Translations under genes and position numbers: made by a program
Assembly: GCF_052324685.1 (NCBI RefSeq)
Contig: NC_135212.1
Coordinates: 46,156,991-46,220,990 of the forward strand
Direction of reading: 5' to 3'
From: Brachyhypopomus gauderio
Taxonomy: Eukaryota > Chordata > Actinopteri > Gymnotiformes > Hypopomidae
DNA length: 64,000 bases
The notes under the pieces: generated by a model
Told to the model about the DNA's origin: nothing
Seen by the model: only the letters and a program-made list of their open reading frames with translations
Database searches by the model: none
Shown: positions 34,001 through 64,000 of the stretch, piece by piece
Layout: the number at the start of each line of letters is the position of its first letter
How positions within the stretch are numbered: the stretch's first letter is position 1

Positions 34001-34130
34001 TGCACTTAACTACTCAATATGCCGTGTTTCCAGTTAGATTTAAGGTATAAAATGATGTTGGATCAGGCTAAAATCAGGTTCCTCTCTTAGGGAGTGACCT
34101 GTTCTTCATGATGCATTTGTTATTTCTCTG
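31042..34130. repeat. Right arm: 192-bp tandem repeat array in reverse orientation
   Basis: About 16 units of the same repeat as the left arm, reverse complemented. The innermost units at 31042-31260 match the left-arm units ending near 30596 almost base for base. Pairs of larger blocks (for example 33000-33380 and 33380-33770) are themselves near-identical. Confidence 0.92.
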
Positions 34131-34646
34131 GCCCACCATCAATAAGGCTTTCAATAATCCTCTGAAACTGCCCCTTTAAATGCGTTCACCTATCTGCCCT
34201 CTGCTCAATATGCCATGTTGTGTGCTGGTATTTCTTCTTCCGATTATTTGTGTTCTAGAACAGCATTTCTGTGTTTTTAGTTTTCAAATCTAAGAATATG
34301 TTTCCTTACGTTAGAAATGTTGACGAATTCAATCATCATGTACAAACTGCATACAATTGAAACGACTTGAAATAGAAACCATTTTACAAATGAAATGCTT
34401 TCATTATATTTTTATTTTTTACATTCACAAAATCAGTATGGGAAACAATAACCTCTTAAATGTCTGCTCCTACGCTCGTTTAATGTAACGTTTAATCTAT
34501 CGTTTTTAAACAATGTGCGCAGCAAACACGCATCGTGAACATAACCTTTTCGAATAAGTAACCAACTTCAGCCGCCGAATACGGAGCTGCGAATAAGTAA
34601 CCAAACGAATCTCAAACTGCGAATAAGTAACCAACTTCAGCCTCGT

Positions 34647-34655
34647 GTCGCATCA
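34647..34655 (+). repeat. Right 9-bp target-site duplication of the foldback element
   Basis: GTCGCATCA directly follows the right end CCTCGT and is identical to the left copy. Confidence 0.92.
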
Positions 34656-35398
34656 CAGGTGTCGTTAGTGGGAACGCCCACACGAGGCTGCTCAACTAAG
34701 CAAAAATCTGCGAAATGCTGCCGCATGGTGGTTAGAATTAACTGTCTTCATTACAAGTATTAAACGTGATCCCGAGAAACGCTTTTATTTGAAAGATATT
34801 CAGTACAGTTGATTGTGATGTTTTAAATAATGGGTGCGGTATCATTTAATTTACTTTTAATATATGGCTAATAGCTTCTGTCTCACTCGACCTTGATGTT
34901 TGATTCAAATGTAGGCTTTCTGAAATTGACTTTACATTTGTTTAACTTCAGAACCTTTGCTATAATGGTCGACATTGTGGGCCTTCAGTGCATTCTATCA
35001 ACCCTGAGCTAGAGAAGAAATATTGTTTATGACACCCCAAAGTAAAACATGAAACTTCTGTTATCATTTGAAAAGAAACTTTGTATTTCGTAGAGTCAAC
35101 ATAAAGCATGTGAATTCTGAAGAACAGAAAACACATGCACATTGAGCAACCTTACTAACATAGCTAAAATAACAAATATATTGAAACCCATAAAACAGAT
35201 GGAATCATAAACATTGTTGTGCTATAGCACTAAAAAGAAAAGCAAATCTCATATTTTTCATTATGTGTTCATTATGTGCAGAGAACTAACCTATAGGCCT
35301 AAAACATGAGGAGATTTCTGAAATACATTTATCTCCGTTTTATTGGGTTTCATTTATATGAATTGTCTGTACTTGGCTATGCAGCAGCAGCCAAGTAT

Positions 35399-35660
35399 CC
35401 GCCCCGCCTCTCTCCGCCCCCACCCCTTTACGCCCCCGCCCTCTCTCCGCCCCCACCCCTTTACGCCCCCGCCCTCTCTCCGCCCCCACCCCTTTACGCC
35501 CCCGCCCTCTCTCCGCCCCCACCCCTTTACGCCCCCGCCCTCTCTCCGCTCCGCCTCTCCCCGCCCCCACCCCTTTACGCCCCCGCCCTCTCTCCGCCCC
35601 GCCTCTCCCCGCCCCCACCCCTTTACGCCCCCGCCCTCTCTCCGCCCCGCCTCTCCCCGC
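35399..35660. repeat. C-rich minisatellite, second locus
   Basis: Units of CCCCCACCCCTTTACGCCCC plus CGCCCTCTCTCCG, the same type as the right end of the array at 20808-21368. The two loci are 14 kb apart on opposite sides of the foldback element. Confidence 0.92.
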
Positions 35661-35921
35661 CAATTCATGGCAATGCAAAGTGTGCAAGAACCAACCACAT
35701 TTTGTTCACAACTATAATGCATTTTAATTAGCCCCAGAACATGTGTAAAGTCCATTGAACGGAAAGACTGGCGATAACGGGCCCATAAGCTACATTTTAT
35801 TTATTTATGCTTTTGTGTTGCAATGTTTTGTGGCTTTATGCTACAAAAAACGGTCATAATTCATTTTTATATTTTCCATCCATTTTATCCCTTAGATCTA
35901 AACCCACAGTTTGTTACTGTG

Positions 35922-36180
35922 CCTTTATCAATCAATCAATAAATCTAATTTTATTTATATAGCGCTTTTTACAACAGTTGTTGTCACAAAGCAGCTTTAC
36001 AAGTGCCGAGTCCTAGCCCCCAGTGAGCAAGCCAAAGGCGACAGTGGCAAGGAAAAACTCCCTAGTTTTTTTGCATGAGGAAGAAACCTTGAGAGGAACC
36101 AAGACTCAGGGGGGGAACCCATCCTCCTCTGGCCGACACCAGTCACCATGACAACAACAACAATTTAGACAGAAAGAAGA
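35922..36180. repeat. Common teleost interspersed repeat
   Basis: Contains TTTATTTATATAGCGCTTTT, CACAAAGCAGCTTTACAA, GGCAAGGAAAAACTCCCT and GAAACCTTGAGAGGAACCAA in that order. I recognise this series from a very widespread fish repeat. Its class is left open. Confidence 0.65.
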
Positions 36181-36332
36181 GAAAGAAAAGAAAAAATATG
36201 TAATAATGTCCATCATGATGTAGGCATCCGGTTAGGCAGGAGGTGGCTGGCCCAGGATGGATCGCTGGTCTCCTCATCTCATTATTCCTCAAGCAGGCAG
36301 GCAGCCATGAGGAGAAATGAAACAGGATATAA

Positions 36333-36394
36333 GCTAGAACTCTAAATTGGATATAAGCTAGAACTCTAAATTGGATATAAGCTAGAACTCTATT
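36333..36394. repeat. 27-bp tandem triplication
   Basis: Two and a half exact copies of GGATATAAGCTAGAACTCTA plus AATT. Nothing else is visible. Confidence 0.8.
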
Positions 36395-38223
36395 CGGATT
36401 GGCTGCCCGGTATTGTTCCGCATTCTAAAAGCACCGGCTCTGTTTGAAATAGCCTACTACATACTACTGGCGTACTGTTTGGGCCCCAAATCAGTATGCA
36501 GTATGCAGTATGCCAGCAAAATGAGATTTTCCAGTACGCGAAACATCCCTGGATGCAGGGCTGGCCCTTCCATTAGGCAATATAGGCAAATGCTAGGGGT
36601 GCCGTCTGTCCTGGGGGTGGGGCGCTCGCGTGCCTGCGGTTTTTCCTGTTTTTTGTCTTTTTTTAAATTAATTGATAAATATGAAAACAAACAAAGGCCA
36701 CATAATCATAACTTAATTGTTTAATTGTTTCTCTGTGGGGAGAAAGACAACATCACAGGGTGAGTGACATCTCCTCTTAAAGATGTCAAAAAGGCAGACG
36801 TCCTCTGCTGCCCAGGGTAGAAAAAGAAGAAAAGTGGAAGAAGAAAGGCGGTAAAAAACCAGAGGTGTATAATGGTTATATATGGTGAATTAACACTATA
36901 CTGTATGTTGTACTGTAAAAGTTCTCTTCAGGAAAGTAGTTACTAGCTAGCAAGTAACTCATATAGGTTTGCTTGCTCTCCTTTTTATTTGAAACAAATC
37001 CAAAATGCTGACAATCTGTAGCAGTGGTGTATTTCTTTGAAACCAGCTCGCTTGACCCACAACTTACACTCGTCGTTGTCGCCCCCCCCCCCCCCCCCCG
37101 ATCTTAGTGAACACCGCCACTCCATAACCAATCAGTGAGCTCCAGCTGCTGACTCCGCCCACAGATATTTTAATGGATGCGCCAAATGGCTTAAATGCCC
37201 CATTTTCAAAGTAGAGATTTGGCACGTTGCGTCACGTCACGTGGTTAATATGCTGCCTCAATTTTATAATACTGTCATCATACTGCCCAGTCCTAGTAGG
37301 TGCTATTATTAGCTTAGCTCAGCAAGTTTTAAAAATAAATATATATTAAAACCCAAATATGCTCCTCTGTTCATTTCAGATGCACTTTTGAAATAATAAC
37401 AATGTGCATTGATTTGCACTGGTGGTAGTTGTTTTTTTATTATTATTTATTATTAATATTTAAAAGTTGTTCTCTAAATAGAGAATAAAAATTTATTTTG
37501 TACTGCTCACTGTTTTAAAATGAGAAAATCCACTAAACAGCTAGCGAATAATCAATCGTTATTTACGTAGGTAGCTTGAGAACCACAATAAAACTTGGCC
37601 ATCTCCATGTGGACAGTATTGATTCTAGAGTCTCTGGTTTGCAAAGGTTGCACATTTCCATTGCTGTAGTTTAAACTTTGTCAGCCCTTTGGGGCCCCCT
37701 ACTGGCCTGGAGCCTCTGCTTATGGGGGACACTGTAATAACAGATATACATGCTGACAGTGCAGCAGACCTATGCATGATATGAAAAAACAACTCCTACT
37801 TCTCAAAACTAATGACCTGTTAAGGATCAATGATCATAGCAGAACGTATTCAGAACATTGGCTCTGATATCCATATTACAGTCTGCATTCTTTAAGCAAA
37901 AACATATGATTTCATTTCTTACCTGTTCTCTCCACTGCATTGTAATGTATTTTATTTTACTATTTTACTGTATGCACTCTGTTTTCCACTGTGGTTCGAT
38001 GCTGGATTTTCACATTTCTTACTCCTGATGGAAAAGTGTTGGAATTGTAGTTTCAACATTGTGTTGAAACGTTCAAGTAAGATTGACAACCTGTGAATAC
38101 GTGTTGTTTGTAGAATTGTGATATTTTATGGTGGCAGTAGGTAGGCTAGAGACCCAGTGCTCAACTGTAAACGTCTCGTACAATGAGAAAACTAAGCTTT
38201 TTTGAGGTAACGTTTGAGATAAA

Positions 38224-38286
38224 AGTTGGCCTGCAGTTGACTAGCAAAATCAATTCTATAATTTTGCTATCAACTGCAAGCCAACG
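38224..38286. repeat. Imperfect hairpin of about 27-bp stem
   Basis: AGTTGGCCTGCAGTTGAC, then TAGCAAAAT, pairs with ATTTTGCTA and TCAACTGCAAGCCAACG across a short AT-rich loop. Only a few mismatches occur. It could be a MITE remnant or a small hairpin RNA; nothing chooses between them. Confidence 0.6.
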
Positions 38287-38762
38287 TTTACCTCAAATGT
38301 TTGGAGATATGGTGTTTTTTAAATTTGCAATCACTGACCTAGATGTTGAATCGTGTTCAACTGTGGAGGTGGAATTATGATTACAAATTGTGGTCGAAAT
38401 CCACTTCACTAGATTTAGCTTCTTTTAGCACGCTAACCACAGGATATTCATTTGTAACATTTCAAAAACACCGGTGTTACAAGAGGCTCTGGAGGGAAAA
38501 GTCAATCTGCCGACTTCAAGACAGGGTGGAACCACTCTGGCGATTGACCAGCCAGGATAGACTGGGTGATCAATCATCGAACTGGGCTCTTTGGGCTTAA
38601 ACACACAGGTGCTCTAATGTTTCAGAGGATGTAAAGTGTGAGAAACAATTGTGTTTTTGGAACATTAAAGCATGCAAATTTATAATATCAAATTTTGAAA
38701 GCTGAAAATGAAAACAGTTCTCTTTAATATCTTCTTCTATTGCACATCTCAGATTACAGTGA

Positions 38763-53851
<15,089 letters not shown>

Positions 53852-54490
53852 GGGGCGCCAGATATTAGCTGAGCTAACGAGGAGAAATATCAGCTCCCGC
53901 CCCCCAACCACTATCTCGGCTCTCTCCATCCTCATTCAAACTTATTTATTCAGATCGCAACAAAGCTGTTACAGGGGGAGTCGGGCATAATTAAGTTGGA
54001 GTGCGGCTGCTGTGGACGCGGATATCTTCCCTTCGTCTTTTCCTTTTGATGAGTCTGTGTTGAGTTTTGGCGTGAATAGTCATGTTTCACCACCCCGATG
54101 TGTAAGGAATTTATACTAATTCCACATAATGAATTTCACATAAGGTCCAGTCATCATTTTCATTCTCCTCCATTCGGATTTATCGTGCGGCGAGAAAGAA
54201 TGGGGGAAAATGAATTTGTGCTTGTCTGCATGAAACCTGATCTCCATCCAGAATGATGGTTAATGTCCTCACTGACCTGATGTGCTTGTGCCAACAACAG
54301 TTACGCCTGGTGTTGTGTGTGAGTTTGGGCAGCGGCAAATGGAAACTGAAGCCTGCACCTCCTGAAGCTCTTTTATGATTGTAGAGCTTTGATTGGCCTG
54401 AAGAATCGTGCTGCGTTGTTTATTCATCTGGTTCTGTTGTATCAGTGCTTTTTGTCTTCTTTGGCAATAAAAGGACCTTTTGAATTATTT
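53852..54490 (+). other. Probable 3'UTR of rundc3a
   Basis: Non-coding sequence after the TAG at 53849-53851, with a clear AATAAA at 54466-54471 preceded by T-rich sequence. The polyadenylation site would fall near 54490. Confidence 0.6.
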
Positions 54491-55760
54491 TAATTTCCAT
54501 TTTCAGCTGTATATCATTGAAATATCTTTCTCTGCTTTTGAAACACTACAGCGAGTCTTCCAAGGATCTGTTTTTGTCTACCCAGAGAAAAATTAATTAT
54601 TGCTCAGATTTTGACTGGTGAAACATGTAAATGGGCAGGTTCAGGGTGGAATTTGAACAATAAAAGTTATATGTAATTGAGTTCATGTACAATATAACGC
54701 AACATATGCCAGGATTTATATCAAAAAGAAAACACTCATGGCAAGGAGAAAACAGACTTTACCTAAGACAAATGATCTCCTACGTCCCACAAGTAAAATA
54801 CTATATTGCCAAATTTTCATTACTAGCCAGCTAAAAGTCCATGAAGCTGTCCAAGAAACGTCCAAGAAGCTGGAACCATCGATATAACGGCCACAGGGCA
54901 TTTTTCACTTGATGCAGCAGCCCTCTAGTGGACGACACTTCACACTGACATTTAGTAGTACTTGTGTTTTACAAGTTCGCTCCAAACAAAGAAAAAGATT
55001 TATCTAGATATGATTTCATTGGCTGCGTTATGTGTAAAGATGGGAATGTCAAAACTGTACAGATTCAACGGTTCTTACACTCTAAATGATACGAAGTAAG
55101 CTGGTTAACAGCATTTGTAGAGTCCCCTAAGGACACGTTGGTCTTGCTATCGTTCATTTGTGCTGGTTAGTTTTTTGACGATGTGTGACGAGTGTGAAGT
55201 ATGAGGGTTTGCGTATGTTTATGCTTTCACCTTTAATGTATGTCAAATCAGTTAATCTCAAGTCAGTGTTATTAGTTATGAGTGCACGAGGATGAATAAA
55301 TGATGCATGTACACGAATACATAAGTCAGGAACACACACTAAAACGGAGTCAGTAACTGGCCTATATTAAATATGCATTCAATGAACACACGAATGCACA
55401 CAAATGCTATAGAGGGCCATGTCGTAACGGCCTAACAGTGAAGACGTCCTCCAATTCACTTTTCCATTTAGTTTGTAAATAGATCATATTGAAAGTTATA
55501 TGAAAGTTATAAACATAGATATGTAAGAATTGATACTTTCCATCTGTATAGTGAATGCATATTTGCATGACTTTACTGAAGTCATATTTCAAATGCGCAG
55601 TACCACAACATGCTTCTTGGTGCAAATTTTAATAATGTAGGTGGGAACAGCGTTTTAACGTCCACCCTTGCATGATCGATGCTTCAATCAACCAATAGGG
55701 GAGAAGTAGTATTTTTCAGCAGCCAACCACGGTGTGAACATGTGTTTGGACACGCCCCCC
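54491..55760. other. rundc3a-fam117a intergenic spacer
   Basis: AT-rich single-copy sequence. I see no gene, RNA or recognisable mobile element in it. Confidence 0.7.
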
Positions 55761-55919
55761 TCAGACGTGAGTATATAGGTTGGCTGTTGTCAGATAGTGG
55801 ACTGAAGAAATTGGCAGAGAACCAACAATGTAGACGACTCCACAAACTGTAGAAATCTGAAGTCAGGCTGCGTGTATCTCTTCAAATAAGTCGAAGCGTT
55901 TCAGTTGGGTTTAATACAG
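55740..55919 (+). promoter_or_regulatory. TATA-type promoter and candidate non-coding first exon of fam117a
   Basis: A GC box-like CACGCCCCCC (55751-55760), CAGACGTGAG, and TATATA at 55772-55777 in GTATATAGG are followed about 30 bp later by a likely start near 55800. Downstream, TACAG|GTACTT at 55919/55920 could be the donor of a non-coding exon. It lies 250-400 bp before the fam117a ATG. Assignment is by position and motifs only. Confidence 0.45.
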
Positions 55920-56164
55920 GTACTTAGACACTCTGCTAAAGATAATCGCTACCATATACGCTTGCAATTTTAATAGTTTAAAAAGTTTTGGAGAATCATT
56001 AACATCACAAAAGAAAGTAGCTGGCTGCTAACAAGCAAAGCTCGAGTTAACATTAAAACGTCGCTCTTCCTGTGGGATTACCGAGAAACCTCAGTACCTG
56101 AAGCTTAAGAGAGAAGGTCTAACTGGTGTGTGTGTCTGTGTGGAGGGGGGACTGTCGTGCAGGG

Positions 56165-62225
<6,061 letters not shown>

Positions 62226-62507
62226 GTCAGTACTCCTGTTTATTATATCTCAGAGAGGTCAGTACTCCTGTTTATTATATCTCAGAGAGGTCAGTACTCC
62301 TGTTTACTATATCTCGGAGAGGTCAGTACTGCTGTGTTACTATATCTCGGAGAGGTCAGTACTGCTGTGTTACTATATCTCGGAGAGGTCAGTACTGCTG
62401 TGTTACTATATCTCGGAGAGGTCAGTACTGCTGTGTTACTATATCTCGGAGAGGTCAGTACTCCTGGTTACTATATCTCAGAGAGGTCAGTGTTCCTGTG
62501 TTATTAT
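62226..62507. repeat. Minisatellite that multiplies the fam117a exon 3 donor, proximal block
   Basis: About eight units of 32-33 bp, GTCAGTACTGCTGTGTTACT plus ATATCTCGGAGAG, begin at the first base of the intron. Each unit recreates GAGAG|GTCAGT, the exon 3 donor. The exon frame stays open through the block. Confidence 0.95.
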
Positions 62508-63338
62508 TAGGGGTGGGCATAGATTAATTTTTTTAATCTAGATTTATCTCACTGAAATCTTGAAATTAATCTAGATTAATCTATATTAAAATATCTCATG
62601 TGCATGCTACCCAAGTAATGACTAAAAGTCAGTTTTTGAGATTTCTTAATACAGATGGTGCATTAGACCAGGGGCTCATCTCCTGTTTCAAAAATGCATC
62701 AATGACTGCTTGAGAAAGCTGTTCTACTTTGATATTTGAAGAAAAAAAAACATGCTCAATAAAATGTAGGCTACTCGTGTTCAACGGTTTATTCAGTTAA
62801 GCATGAATTTGTAAGCCTACATACTGTACATTAAAAGGGGTTGATAACATGTTTATTCAGCTAAACATGATATTTGAAATGTAAGCCAACATTTAGTACA
62901 TTTAACCTCACGGACGTAATTTGGGGGAGTAAATTGGATGTAATTTTTCAAATGCCGGTTTTGGTCCTCTGCGACGCATCTAGCGCTAGGACCATGCAGA
63001 AAACGACCGCTCCGAGCTCCGCTCCGGTAACACTTTACGTTCCTAAAAATGAATTTTCCGTGAAGCAAACCTGGCGACTTCGTGGCCGCATCCATGTAAA
63101 AACACGTACGATTTTTAATTCACAGGTTTAAAAACTCGTTCTCCCCCCTACTGTGCAATTTGGTTAGGAATACAGCCGAGCTAAACTATCAAGTTGAAAG
63201 TCATCATAGTTTGCTTACCCATTTTGACCCAGTTCCCAACCCAACTTTAAGAATAGATTAACGGCGATAATTTTTATATCGCCCGATAAGAGTATCAAAT
63301 TAATGAACGCCGTTAACACCGTTAACTGCCCACCACTA
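62508..63338. mobile_element. Non-autonomous hAT element inside the minisatellite
   Basis: Ends TAGGGGTGGGCA and TGCCCACCACTA form a 12-bp inverted repeat with one mismatch, flanked by a perfect 8-bp duplication GTTATTAT at 62500-62507 and 63339-63346. The duplicated target is itself minisatellite sequence. The 831-bp interior has no transposase frame. Inner parts near both ends contain GATTAA/TTAATC-type repeats. Confidence 0.92.
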
Positions 63339-64000
63339 GTTATTATATCTCGGAGAGGTCAGTGCTCCTGTGTTAGTATATCTCGGAGAGGTCAGTGCTC
63401 CTGTGTTAGTATATCTCGGAGAGGTCAGTGTTCCTGTGTTAGCATATCTCGGGAGAGGTCAGTGTTCCTGTGTTAGTATATCTCGGAGAAGTCAGTGTTA
63501 CTGTATCTCGGAGAGGTCAGTGTTCCTGTGTTAGTATATCTCGGAGAGGTCCGTGTTCCTGTGTTAGTATATCTCGGAGAGGTCAGTGTTCCTGTGTTAG
63601 TATATCTCGGAAAGGTCAGTGTTCCTGTGTTAGTATATCTCGGAGAGGTCAGTGTTAGTATATCTCGGAGAGGTCAGTGTTGCTGTGTTAGTATATCTCG
63701 GAGAGGTCAGTGTTCCTGTGTTAGTATATCTCGGAGAAGTCAGTGTTCCTGTGTTAGTATATCTCGGAGAGGTCAGTGCTACTGTGTTAGCATATCTCGG
63801 AGAGGTCAGTGCTACTGTGTTAGTATATCTCGGAGAGGTCAGTGTTCCTGTGTTAGTATATCTCGGAGAAGTCAGTGTTCCTGTGTTAGTATATCTCGGA
63901 GAGGTCAGTGCGCCTGTGTTAGTATATCTCGGAGAGGTCAGTGCGCCTGTGTTAGTATATCTCGGAGAGGTCAGTGCGCCTGTGTTAGTATATCTCGGAG
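63339..64000. repeat. Minisatellite that multiplies the fam117a exon 3 donor, distal block
   Basis: About twenty more units, mostly GTCAGTGTTCCTGTGTTAGT plus ATATCTCGGAGAG, continue to the end of the window. Nearly all keep GAGAG|GTCAGT (a few have GAGAA or a changed base). Confidence 0.95.

Larger units (their letters stand above)
24898..34646. mobile_element. 9.75 kb foldback-type DNA transposon with tandem-repeat inverted arms
   Basis: The ends are ACGAGGCTGAAGTTGG and its exact complement CCAACTTCAGCCTCGT. They are flanked by a perfect 9-bp direct repeat, GTCGCATCA, at 24889-24897 and 34647-34655. From each end inward, hundreds of bases match in inverted orientation (outer single-copy part about 24898-25420 and 34130-34646), followed by arrays of about 192-bp units in both arms. 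A unique spacer of roughly 445 bp sits in the middle (about 30597-31041). Apart from the inserted hAT element no coding frame is seen, so it is non-autonomous. Long inverted arms with internal tandem repeats and a 9-bp duplication fit Foldback or Mutator-like elements; which one is not decided. Confidence 0.9.

Noticed and set aside
25421..34130. CRISPR-like regular repeats
   Set aside because: Units are contiguous, about 192 bp, without unique spacers, in a vertebrate transposon.
35306..35755. Pro-rich and Gly/Arg-rich frames of 115-141 codons on both strands
   Set aside because: They derive from the C-rich minisatellite and have no start context or flanking exons.

Overview
The window is teleost nuclear DNA. 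Intron-rich vertebrate genes, vertebrate splice sites, abundant (GT)n/(CA)n tracts, many minisatellites, hAT and mariner-type transposons and interspersed repeats typical of bony fish all point there. I cannot name the species. All coding exons recognised in the four host genes are on the + strand, head to tail, and within each gene the exon phases add up without a break: nlk1 (3' half only, 2-5459), tlcd3b/fam57b (12507-20394, complete, 296 aa), rundc3a (38889-53851, complete, 435 aa) and fam117a (56165 onward, 5' part; it runs off the right edge). Human counterparts of nlk1, rundc3a and fam117a are on chromosome 17 and that of tlcd3b on 16p, a mixture that fits teleost linkage groups combining 17q- and 16p-derived genes. 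Layout: 1-7680 is the C-terminal half of the NLK kinase and its 3'UTR, with a mariner-like element in the first intron. 7681-12506 is spacer with a CpG-rich stretch that probably contains the tlcd3b promoter. 12507-22950 is tlcd3b; its introns hold large minisatellites and its 3' region a C-rich minisatellite. 22671-24330 is a scrambled segment with a reversed, nearly perfect copy of nlk1 exon 3 between two direct copies of the tlcd3b 3' flank. 24898-34646 is a 9.75 kb foldback-type transposon with kilobase-long inverted arms made of 192-bp tandem units and a perfect 9-bp target duplication. A 2.69 kb hAT transposon with a slightly damaged transposase has inserted into its left arm, and the right arm still shows the empty site. 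34656-38888 is repeat-rich spacer. 38889-53851 is rundc3a, whose 9.7 kb first intron contains, on the opposite strand, a cluster of three unrecognised small genes for proteins built of 7-residue repeats. 55770-64000 is fam117a. The two observations I rate highest are these. First, the antisense heptad-repeat protein cluster at 45698-47955: two 82-aa paralogues differ mostly by synonymous changes in the minus-strand frame, so they look like real genes, and I know of no named family for them. Second, the repeated formation of minisatellites directly on splice junctions: rundc3a exon 5 donor, rundc3a exon 7 acceptor and fam117a exon 3 donor. Each multiplies a usable splice site; at rundc3a exon 7 every extra acceptor is in frame.
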